Part shown: positions 1 to 9,800 of the stretch, one piece after another | Layout of the letters: each line of letters opens with the position of its first letter | How positions within the stretch are numbered: position 1 is the first letter of the stretch | NCBI GenBank assembly: GCA_900312665.1 | Contig: ONZQ02000001.1 | Span: 354,600-418,599 of the forward strand | Direction: 5' to 3' | DNA from: Cephalotrichum gorgonifer | Lineage: Eukaryota; Ascomycota; Sordariomycetes; Microascales; Microascaceae | Length of the DNA stretch: 64,000 bases | The notes under the pieces: generated by a model | The model's database searches: none | The model's input: only the letters and a program-made list of their open reading frames with translations | What the model was told of the DNA's origin: nothing | Translations under genes and position numbers: made by a program

Positions 1-1499
1 GGGCGTTGGAAACAGACACCTCTGGAGATGCCGCCTTCCGGACCGACTTATACGCGAAACGTTCCGGCGCCAACCTCATCATGAAGAGATTTGATAACGC
101 AATCTCGGACGCTCTCGAGGCCATGTCGTCCAAGGAAACAGACTGGAGACTCTACGTCACTGCAGCCCGCGCGGCCTACGCCCTCCGCAACTTCGAGCTC
201 GCTAAGACGTACTATGAGGCGGCGCTGGAGGGGAAGCCCGATGTCCCCTCAGTTCAGCAGGAGCTCAAGAAGTGTCTCGCCCGGATCCGCGAGGAGACGG
301 AGGGAGTCTACGACTTCCGCGCCATGGCCCGATCAATTACCACCAAGGCCATCCACCTCGACAGCGCGTCCTACTTTGCCAAGGTCGATGTTCGAGACTC
401 CCCCGTCCACGGCCGTGGTCTGTTCGCCAAGACGGACATCAAGGCCGGCGACCTCGTCTTCTGCGAAAAGGCCGTCTGCGTCCCGAACGAGTTCAACCTC
501 GAACACAACTCCGCCGCCCTCTTCGCGAACCTCGTCCGTGCCTGCCATGACAACCCTTCGGTCCACGCTCGCGTCCTCGACCTCTACGGCGGGTCCTACA
601 CACGCAGCGGGTCAGAGGGTAAAGTGGTGGACGAGGTGCCCGTCGTGGACATCTTCCTCCTCGAGTCCATCCGCCGGAAGAACTGCTTCAGCGGACCCCG
701 GATCAGCGACACTCTGTGGCTCAAGCGGTACTCTGCTCGCCGCGAAGGCATGTCTCGCGGCCTCTGGCTCCGTGCTGCGTACGCGAACCACTCGTGCATA
801 CCTAACACCAACCGCGCCTTCATAGGCGACATGCTCGTCTCGACGGCCACGAAGGATATCCCCGCCGGGACTGAAATCACTCACGTCTATGTCGCACCGA
901 GGGCCGTGTACTCCCTCCGTGCACAGCAGTTCCGCAACTGGGGCTTCACGTGCGCTTGCCCCCTCTGCTCCACAGAAGCGCTCTCACCGGCGGAGAACCA
1001 GGAGAAGAGGCGCAAGACGCTGGGTGAATTGGAGGTCATACTGCGTAAGAAGCAGCCGACGAAGTTCCAGCCCGACGCGACCATCAGGCCCATTGAGCGC
1101 CTCGCACGGCAGCTGGATGAGCTCCACGAGGAGGAGACGTACGCTGAACTACCGAAGCTAGAGCTTGTTTGGCCGTCGATGTGGCTCCTTCAGGCGTACC
1201 ATACGCGCGGAAACCACAAGAAGACCCTGAAGTGGGCTCACAACGCGCTGCGGGCCTTTGGTTTCACGCCTGTGATGGCGGATGGCCACGTCACGGTGTA
1301 CGGGGAGGGTGGTAAGGCGGCGGTCACGACGTTTGAGGTTGTGAAGGCCATGCTGTTTGCCTCGGAAGCGCATGCCGCGCTTGGAGAGGATGAGCTAGCA
1401 ACCGAGTTTATTGAGGCGGCGAGGATCGGGTATAGGAGTTTGAGCGGGTTCAGTGAGCATTTTGATCATGTGAAGGCTAACCCTGCGAACTGGATGTAA
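1..1499 (+). CDS. TPR/SET-domain protein (SMYD/Set5-like putative lysine methyltransferase), 5' end cut by window
   Basis: The frame is open from the left edge to a TAA at 1497-1499, about 498 codons. It has no ATG near its beginning (the first usable codon there is TTG at 6), so the N-terminus lies outside the window. The first ~100 residues read as tetratricopeptide helices. Counting residues from the codon at 6, a SET domain follows from about residue 125 (DSPVHGRGLFAKTDI). It carries the cofactor-pocket motif NHSC at 261-264, a GTEITHVYV strand, and a post-SET cysteine cluster at C316/C318/C321. The family transfers methyl groups from S-adenosylmethionine to lysine. The aromatic/Tyr motif after NHSC is present but diverged, so activity is inferred. 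The C-terminal ~170 residues are helical, TPR-like. No MYND finger is visible in the part seen. The substrate is unknown. Confidence 0.85.
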   Translation, partial: ALETDTSGDAAFRTDLYAKRSGANLIMKRFDNAISDALEAMSSKETDWRLYVTAARAAYALRNFELAKTYYEAALEGKPDVPSVQQELKKCLARIREETEGVYDFRAMARSITTKAIHLDSASYFAKVDVRDSPVHGRGLFAKTDIKAGDLVFCEKAVCVPNEFNLEHNSAALFANLVRACHDNPSVHARVLDLYGGSYTRSGSEGKVVDEVPVVDIFLLESIRRKNCFSGPRISDTLWLKRYSARREGMSRGLWLRAAYANHSCIPNTNRAFIGDMLVSTATKDIPAGTEITHVYVAPRAVYSLRAQQFRNWGFTCACPLCSTEALSPAENQEKRRKTLGELEVILRKKQPTKFQPDATIRPIERLARQLDELHEEETYAELPKLELVWPSMWLLQAYHTRGNHKKTLKWAHNALRAFGFTPVMADGHVTVYGEGGKAAVTTFEVVKAMLFASEAHAALGEDELATEFIEAARIGYRSLSGFSEHFDHVKANPANWM

Positions 1500-3690
1500 A
1501 CCGCCCGAGGCCCAGGGTCTTATTTGACATATTAGAGGCGGTCAGATGGGTCGCTTGGGGAACTTGTTTGCCCCGCGTGGGGATTTGATGTATTTCGAGC
1601 AGGACTTTGAGTAAACGGCATATGTACACTGGAATAGGAAATACTTTCTTCTCATACTCATACCAACGGAACAGTTAGAGACTGCAGGATAGCATGTGCA
1701 TGCACGATTAGACACAGGGAATGTCCAAGATCAACTGAGGTGCCATGCCCTTCCAGGGAGCTCCGCTCTCGGCTCTCAGGCCGGTCCTCCTACACGACTG
1801 TTACTGGGTGAACTCCTGGGTTTGAGCCACAAGTTACACGACCTCTACCATACGCACCCCTGAGCTCGAGGCGTCACCCACGAGATCTCTCTCAGACATC
1901 CTCCTACGTTCGAGCCCCGGTCCTCCCTCATCCCCGTCCTATCGGCTCCACCGAGGGAGAATGCTTAGCATTGCATCCCAAACTTCAATACATCTGCAAA
2001 ATGACCAGATGAATCCTCGAGGTAAGTAGTGTTCTAGAAGACCATGTGCACGCCCCCTACATCTAAACCAGCTGTATACGAGATATGGGGGACCGTCCTT
2101 GATTCTTACTCGACGACAGCCGTATCTTGAGGAGGGGAGGGTAGGAGTGGAGGGATTCCTATTGATGCATGGACCTAGAGATCGGTAATCCTACTGATAC
2201 GGGGAGGATGAAGTACAGAAGAAGGACGGCTGGCTCTCCCCCTGTCGGGGTGTCCCCTTCCTGGAAGCGACCTTGGGGCCTCGTGAGGTCAGGTTTGTAC
2301 GACGTCGCTAGGACGTTCACTCTCTATCCGCGAGTTAGCGGATACTTGTAACGCATTGGGGCCAGCCTCCTTCATCCCTCAACGGCCGTTATGGGGAGAG
2401 AGGAGGAGACACAAGAGAAGGGAGAGGCGATGGGGGGAAGGAGATAGGGAAGAAGCGGGGGCTAGATGTCGTTGCCTTCATACCGTACTTCGCCCCGTTC
2501 GCATCCCATACCCTGGATCCTAGCCATGAGGCGACAGCAAAACGAACAAACAAGCCCATGGTTCGAGAGGGAAACAAAAGCCACACGTACAATCTCACGA
2601 ATTCAACAATGGCAGACATGGGTGTGTGTGTAGATCATTCATCAGTCTGCCAATGACTTCCCCTCTTCTTCTCCCTCCCTCGTCCTCTTCCCCGGCCCTC
2701 TCGCCCCCCGACATAAAGGAAGAACACGGAGAGTCTCCCCTTTGACCGAAACAATACATACAGCTCCCTTTAGTCCCTTTCGTACCACTATACTGAGCCC
2801 CCAGTCAAAAGGATCCACCTTTCCCGAAACAGGGCTCAATAGAACCTCAATAGATAGCCTGTTTCCTTCCAGCCTTGTCCTCACCAAACTCGCAGGGAAG
2901 ACAAGGGAATCCGTTCTAAAATGGAAATAACGTGAATTTCCACGCCGAACCTATTGGTCTCACGGTCCTGTCGTGATGGGGTCCCTTCGGTGAGAGTTCC
3001 ATGCCATGTACTCTAGCCACCACCACTAGTGCTTGACTGCCTCACCACGCCCGAGTATAGATGCAAACACGGCCAATATTATTTGATATCCCAAATCGTT
3101 TTTGTGACCTCTCCCTTCTTTATTATTCGAAGCCTCTTGATAGTACGCTTTCCTGCATCCGTGTATCAGTACGTCCCTCGGAGACAGCCATCTCATGACT
3201 GCCCTTTGGTCTAGGGTAAAATGAGCATGTCCTTCTCGGAGACTCGGGCACGTTTTGGTGGACGTGTAAGGCGAGCTGTGGGAATCCCCCAACCCTTTGA
3301 CTGGTACCTGTTTTGGGAGGCGCAAGGGATATCCGGTGTAATAGGCTAGCGGTCGTGGCAAACATGTCGATGGGGCCGCGCCCTTGAACTCGAGAGACCT
3401 TATTGAGAGAGAGCCACTTATTGATCTCAATAGGGCCCCCTTCCTCCCTCCAAAGAGCCTTTCAAGACTCATATCATGCCTTCACGGGTATAAATACCAT
3501 TATATGCCCATCCTTCACCTCCTATCGATTCGATGCCTCCTCCCCATCAGCTTCTCTCGCGAATACTCAGAGCAAAGATCACACACTATCCTGATATCCC
3601 ATATCACCTACCCGTCTTTCTTTTATAGTACACCTCTCTCATATATATCTTCTCCTCGGAAACACCGCCCAGAGCGTCCTCGAGCCAGTC
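1500..3690. other. Intergenic spacer between SET gene and pheromone precursor
   Basis: This 2.2-kb spacer presumably contains the 3' UTR of the SET gene and the promoter and leader of the pheromone gene. The short open frames inside it show no family resemblance and no codon pattern I trust. Pyrimidine-rich tracts occur around 2650-2710 and 3600-3660. A TATA-like box lies at 3489-3496. I see no tRNA or repeat here. Confidence 0.5.
3489..3496 (+). promoter_or_regulatory. TATA-like box upstream of the pheromone precursor
   Basis: The sequence TATAAATA sits about 195 nt before the ATG at 3691, followed by a CT-rich leader. A strong TATA box fits a highly expressed, regulated pheromone gene. It is a motif match only, and no transcription start is known. 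Confidence 0.35.
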
Positions 3691-4446
3691 ATGAAGTTCA
3701 ACCCGCTCCTCCTCCTCGCCGCGGCGACTGCCGTCCTCGCTGTGGCTGTCCCCGAGCCGACCGAGCCCCCCGCCAAACGAGACGCCGAACCTGAAGCCGA
3801 GCCGTGGTGCACCCGTGTCGGCCAGTCCTGCTGGAAGAACAAGCGTGAAGCTGAACCCGTCCCCGAGCCCGTCCCCGAGCCCGAGGCTGATGCCGCCCCC
3901 GAACCCTGGTGCACCCGCGTCGGTCAGTCCTGCTGGAAGGCCAAGAAGCGCGAGCCGGTCCCCATGCCCGAACCCGATGCGGATCCAGAGCCCTGGTGCA
4001 CCCGTGTCGGCCAGTCCTGCTGGAAGAGAAAGGAGCGCCGCGCCGCCATCGCAGCCGCCGCTCCCGCACCGGCCCCCGAGCCGACCCACGCGCCCGTCAA
4101 GCGGGATGCTGAGCCCGAGCCCGAGGCTGAACCCTGGTGCACTCGTGTCGGGCAGTCCTGCTGGAAGGCCAAGAACAAGCGTGAGGCCGAGGCCGAGCCG
4201 GAACCTGAGGCGAAGGCCGAGCCCATCCCCGAACCGGAAGCCATGCCTGAGCCGACCCAGGCCCCTGTCAGGCGCGATGCCGAACCTGAGCCCGAGGCAG
4301 AGCCGTGGTGCACTCGTGTCGGTCAGTCATGCTGGAAGAGCAAGAAGCGGGCTCCCGAGCCTGAGCCCGATGCCGAGCCGTGGTGCACCCGCGTCGGACA
4401 GTCGTGCTGGAAGAACAAGAAGGGGGCCATCATCGGCTTCGCCTAA
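3691..4446 (+). CDS. ppg1: Alpha-factor-type mating pheromone precursor, six pheromone copies
   Basis: This intronless 251-aa secretory precursor begins with a signal peptide (about residues 1-19, hydrophobic LLLLAAATAVLAVAV). Six identical decapeptides WCTRVGQSCW start at residues 39, 73, 102, 149, 206 and 231. The pattern (two Cys, central GQ, terminal CW) is that of Sordariomycete alpha-type pheromones. Kex2-type KR or RR sites occur at 29-30, 51-52, 86-87, 116-117, 137-138, 163-164, 194-195 and 219-220. Between each such site and the next Trp the spacer is built of X-Ala and X-Pro dipeptides (EA, EP, VP, DA...), the substrate of Ste13/DPP-type aminopeptidases. Each copy is followed by a short Lys-rich tail (KNKR, KAKKR, KRKERR, KAKNKR, KSKKR). 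The last copy ends in KNKKGAIIGFA with no KR. The mature peptide would be secreted and recognised by a Ste2/Pre-2-type receptor, which is not in this window. The symbol follows common usage for this family. Confidence 0.95.
   Translation: MKFNPLLLLAAATAVLAVAVPEPTEPPAKRDAEPEAEPWCTRVGQSCWKNKREAEPVPEPVPEPEADAAPEPWCTRVGQSCWKAKKREPVPMPEPDADPEPWCTRVGQSCWKRKERRAAIAAAAPAPAPEPTHAPVKRDAEPEPEAEPWCTRVGQSCWKAKNKREAEAEPEPEAKAEPIPEPEAMPEPTQAPVRRDAEPEPEAEPWCTRVGQSCWKSKKRAPEPEPDAEPWCTRVGQSCWKNKKGAIIGFA
3805..4410 (+). repeat. Six-copy in-frame pheromone repeat
   Basis: Six copies of a 30-nt segment encoding WCTRVGQSCW are separated by 57-141 nt of Glu/Pro/Ala-coding spacer. All six peptides are identical at the protein level while third positions vary between copies (for example CGT or CGC for Arg, GTC constant for Val). 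This suggests conservation of the peptide, by selection or by gene conversion, and not a very recent DNA duplication. Spacer lengths between copies differ. Confidence 0.9.
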
Positions 4447-6856
4447 ATGTAAGCTCTCTCACCCTTCTTCTGCCCTCCCTCTTCCTTGTCCGCCCCATCA
4501 ACTTCCAGGAGTGAACATCAGATCGCTAACGATGGACAACAAAGTGGCCATGAACCACCAAGAACGCGCAATTCCCTCTTTTATTCGAGTCGTCTTGTTA
4601 ATGGTAAGAAAAAAAATGAAGAAAAACCAACCCCAAAACTTCCAATCGACGCTTTTCCTTTCAAGCTGCCAACGACTGTCGTTTTCATCAACCCGAGAAA
4701 CAACCCAGCCTGGGTGGAAAAGAAGAACCCCGGCACCGCACTCCCATCTCCTCAAGAAGGGCCCCCTTTTTTTTCTAATTCGTTAACCCCCTATTTAATG
4801 TTTGGTGTGCAAAAGAGGAATGGTGCAAAATTTTCCTCCTTTTGCCATTTTCGTACGATTTGAGCAGGGTGGCTGCTTCTTGCTTGTTCGCCCGGATGGA
4901 TGGGTGCCTGTGGATTATGGAGGCAAAGCTCTGAGTTGAAATGTAAATAGATCCAATCCACATGAGTTTGCCTGGGATTGAGTCCTGCTTGGTTTGTAAA
5001 TTCTGATGTTTCTTCTGGTCGTATTATCTTCCACTATATTCTCCTCTTTCTATCCCCCCAGTAGTAAACACACTTGTGCCGTCCCAACTCCTGGGTACAC
5101 TGGAGGAGTGGTTGAATAGTTCGTCCAATATGTAGTGTGCTGATCCAGAGAGTAGGGAGCAGGGGCTAACATGGTTTTGTCGCTCTCGCCTGGTAGGATG
5201 TGGATTTCTCTTCCACAGAACATCGCGGGGAGTCTTCCAGGTGTCGCTTCCATCTTGGCGGCGAGATGAGGGTTATCTATCGATCTTACCGAAGCGGCAG
5301 TGTGGCGAGCTAGAGAGTACTAGCTTACTAGCTCCTAACTTTGCCGTTCCTGAGAGGTAAGACGGGGTGTTCTCTTTCACGGATCCCCGGCGGGGTAGAG
5401 AGTGCCCGGATATGCCGTCCGTTCTGGAGAGTTCCGGTGGCCAGACGACCTCAAAGACACCAGTGAGACCGCCACATTGTGTTAACTTTGCTACAAGATT
5501 CGTCCGCCAGAACAAAGCCGGTATCTCCCAAGTCGACTCTCAGACGAGCCAAGGAGCCCGAGATTCAGTGTAGGCCACCAATTAACAGTTCCCCACAACA
5601 TATAAGGGGGCCTGCGCATCTCTATGACTAGTTTGGGCTCCTCAGCAGCTGTGGAATCCTCGAGTACAATCATCAACATCCACATCCCCACAAACAATAC
5701 TTGTCATAAAACAATATACGAAAACGACACATCTAATCCCATAAGCATACAGCCTCTTATCATGTCGGCTGTGCAACAAGGGATATGAGGGTAAGAACAG
5801 GTTGAGTAGGCGATGCCTTTGGGGGGTTGTGACGGAGATGCAAGAAGCGTAAGCATCGTTAAAGCTTCCACAGATCATGACGGCATCTGTCCGGCTTGCA
5901 AGGGACTGGTGCAGCCAGCGCTGGACAGGCTCCTATCCCCGGGTCTGGGATGCTGCATGGGCGGATACGGGGGGACACCTTGATAGGGACGAGCTGCGTT
6001 CTAGTAGATTAAAACGAAGTGAAAAGAGCGGTAGATAGACCTGTAATTGGTGTAAGTAGAGAACGACCACCTGTACGTGAATGCGTCAGCCTCTTCCCGT
6101 AGCTCTGCTCGTGCCCGTCCGTGATGCTTTGCGATGGAAACATTTCCAGTTACATCAGAGAGCCCCACAATGCAATAATGTCATGGTGTAATTCAAGTGC
6201 TGACACCATCACAGCACAGCCCAGATTACTTATCACGTGAATGTCTTGAAGGACGGTCGGCTAAACTATTAACCGAAATCATCATCACGTCCTTGGATGA
6301 AGCAGGTGCGACTGGATACGTAATCAAACTGTAGCTCCCAATCGGAAGGCAGGTACACAGCTACGTTGTGGTACGTACCTGCTACATGGAGCTGCGCACC
6401 TTCCCCCTGGCAAGGTCGCGAATGAACAGGTAAACGCAAAAAGTGACAACCTGGACTGCTTGATTGACCTTCTCCCTTTCCGAACTTCTCCATCATACCT
6501 CCACTTCTCCTATCAACTACGTTCTTCCACGATCTCCCACGATCTCCTACGTAATCATCTCGGCGTCCCGCGCTGGTTTGGTCGTTTTATCATTCTCTCC
6601 GAATTTCCAGCTTCCCTCCGTTTACCTTCCGCGATAACCCACCAAGTTCGCACCTTTCGCCGCATGGGACCCAGGCGGTTTCAACTTATCTAGTCATCGT
6701 ACCTGTCATCTCCGAGAATAATCTTTCGAAAGCCACTCCCGAGCAGCTCCGGATTTCTCTTTAATCATCCTCATAGTTTGAGGCAACGACCGACGCAACC
6801 CTTGTTTAGCAAGGCCCCTCCACCTCCGGCGGACGCGATTCCCCCATCATTTCGCC
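4447..6856. other. Intergenic spacer between pheromone gene and clathrin heavy chain
   Basis: This 2.4-kb spacer shows no convincing gene. A perfect E-box-like CACGTG is at 6234-6239, about 620 nt before the clathrin ATG. A CT-rich leader-like stretch runs from about 6470 to 6620. The rest is unremarkable non-coding sequence with stops in all frames. Confidence 0.5.
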
Positions 6857-9800
6857 ATGGCATCACTCCCAATCCGCTTCTCGGAGCTGGTGCAGCTCTC
6901 GAGCCTCGGAATCGACTCTGCGGCCATCGGCTTCAACTCTTGCGTTAGTACATACCTTTGATGCCGCCCAACCCGATCCCGAGGCTTCCCACCCATCCGC
7001 CAGGCCACATCTCGGGCCTGCCCTATTCCCCTCCCCGTCTGCCCATGGAGCTAACCCGTGTTCTCCTATAGACACTCGAGTCGGATTCCTTCGTCTGCGT
7101 ACAAGAAAAGAAGAATGGCCAGCCCGAAGTTGTCATCATCGACCTCAAGAACGGCAACAATGTGCAGAGGCGTCCCATAAAAGCCGACAGCGCCATCATG
7201 CACTGGACTCGCCAGATCATCGCTCTGAAGGCGCAATCTAGGACGTTGCAAGTCTTCGACCTCGCGGCCAAGGCAAAGCTCAAGTCGACCACTATGAACG
7301 AGGACGTGGAATACTGGAAGTGGGTTAGCGAGAATACTCTTGGGCTCGTAACCCCCTCCTCCGTCTACCACTGGGACATCAATGACGCGGCCCAAGCTAC
7401 CCCTGTCAAGGTCTTTGCCCGGCACAACTGCCTCAGCGTATGTCTCCCCAGGCGCACTGGTCCCCTGCGCCGACCCTTACCCCCTAAACTGCCGTCTTGT
7501 TTAGCCTAGCTAACACTTTCTACCTCTAGGGCTGCCAAATCATCAACTATCGCTCCAGCCCTGATGGCAAGTGGACTGTCGCCGTTGGCATATCGCAGAA
7601 GGGAGGCCGCGTTCGAGGCGATATGCAGCTATACTCCAAAGATCGCGGCATCAGCCAAGCCATAGAAGGTCACGCCGCCGCCTTCGGCACCCTTCGTCTT
7701 GCAGGCGCGCCCCAGGACACCAAGGTCTTCACCTTCGCCGTGCGCACCGAGACGGGCGCCGCGAAGCTCCATGTCGTCGAAGTTGACCACCCCGAGGGGA
7801 ACCCGGTCTTCGCCAAGAAGGCTGTAGACGTGTATTTCCCTGCGGAGGCGGCCAACGACTTCCCCGTCGCCCTCCAGGTATCCCAGAAATACGGCATTGT
7901 TTACCTGGTAACGAAGTATGGATTCATCCATCTCTACGACCTCGAATCCGGCACCTGCATCTTTATGAACCGAATTTCCAGTGATACCATCTTCACTACC
8001 TGCCCGGATAGCGAGAGCTCCGGTATTGTCGGTATCAACCGCAAGGGCCAAGTCCTGTTTGTCACCGTCGACGAGGCCAACATCATTCCATACCTCCTCC
8101 AGAACCCGGCCAACGGGGAGTTGGCTCTCAAGCTCGCCTCTCGTGGCGGGCTGCCCGGTGCTGACGACCTCTACTCTCGACAGTTTGACCAGCTCTTCAA
8201 CTCCGGGCAGTACATGGAGGCCGCAAAGATCGCCGCCAACTCCCCGCGCGGCTTCCTGCGCACGCCTCAGACGATCGAAAAGTTCAAGCGCCTACCACCC
8301 CCTTCTGCCGAGACTGGAAGCCAAGTGACGTACATCCTGCAGTACTTCGGCATGCTTCTTGACAAAGGCGGACTGAACAAGCATGAGACTCTGGAGCTTG
8401 CCCAGCCCGTTTTGGCCCAGAACCGAAAGCACCTGTTGGAGAAGTGGCTCAAGGAGGATAAGCTGGACTGCTCTGAGCAACTCGGCGACATGGTGCGGCC
8501 GCATGATCTGAACATGGCTCTGAGCATCTACCTCAAGGCCAACGTTCCCCACAAGGTCGTTGCCGGCTTGGCGGAGACGGGTCAGTTCGACAAGATCCTT
8601 CCCTACACTACTCAGGTCAACTACCAGCCGGACTTTGTCCAGCTCCTTCAGCACATCGTTCGTGTGAACCCTGAGAAGGGTGCTGAGTTTGCTACAGCTC
8701 TCGCCAACCACGAGGGCGGTTCCCTCGTTGATATCGAGCGCGTAGTAGACATCTTCCAAGCCCAGGGTATGATACAGCAGGCTACGGCGTTCTTGCTCGA
8801 TGCCCTCAAGGACAACAAGCCGGAGCAGGGCCACCTCCAGACGCGACTGCTCGAGATGAACCTTCTCAATGCCCCTCAGGTGGCTGACGCCATCCTCGGT
8901 AACGACATGTTCTCGCACTTTGACAGGGCCAGGATCGCCACCCTGTGCGAGCAGGCCGGGCTCGCCCAAAAGGCCCTTGAGCTCTACGAGGACCCGGCCG
9001 CGGTCAAGCGAGTCCTCGTCGGCATTGCGGGTGCGGCCAACTTCAACCTCGACTGGCTGACAGGCTACTTTGGTCGCCTCTCGGTTGAGCAGTCGCTGGA
9101 CTGCCTCGACGCTATGATGAAGCATAACATCCGTCAGAACCTCCAGGCTGTCGTCCAGATCGCCACCAAGTACTCAGAGCTGCTCGGCCCGGTGCACCTC
9201 ATCGACCTCTTCGAGAAGTACAAGACCGCGGAGGGGCTGTTCTACTACCTGGGAAGCGTCGTCAACTTGTCAGAGGATCCTGATGTGCACTTTAAGTACA
9301 TCGAGGCAGCCACCAAGATGGGACAATTCAACGAAGTTGAGCGTATCTGCAGAGACAGCAACTTCTATAACCCCGAAAAGGTCAAGAACTTCCTCAAGGA
9401 GGCCAATCTTCCTGAGCAGCTACCGCTCATTATCGTCTGCGATCGGTTCAACTTTGTCCACGACCTAGTTCTGTTCCTGTACCAGAACAAGCAATTCCAG
9501 GCTATCGAGTCGTACGTGCAGCGCGTTAACCCCGCCAGGTCCCCTGCCGTCATTGGCGGCCTGCTTGACGTCGACTGCGACGAGGACATTATCAAGAAGC
9601 TGCTGATGACCATCAATCCCACTTCGGTCGCTATTGACGAGCTCGTGGCTGAAGTTGAGACCCGTAACCGCCTCAAGATTCTCCTTCCGTTCCTCGAGAA
9701 CAGCCTCGCAGCGGGCAACGAGCAGCAGGCTATCTACAACGCGCTGGCCAAGATCTACATCGACTCCAACAACAACCCCGAGAAGTTCCTCAAGGAGAAT

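Noticed and set aside
1890..1930. Box-B-like GTTCGAGCCC that could mark a tRNA
   Set aside because: I could not fold a cloverleaf around it: no matching acceptor stem or box A at the right distance.
3604..4313. Gly- and Ala-rich minus-strand frames of 90-160 codons over the pheromone gene
   Set aside because: They mirror the repeated Glu/Pro/Ala codons of the precursor on the plus strand.
8292..9125. 277-codon minus-strand open frame inside clathrin exon 3
   Set aside because: It is the antisense shadow of a conserved GC-rich coding region; its Val/Leu/Arg/Glu-rich translation has no domain.
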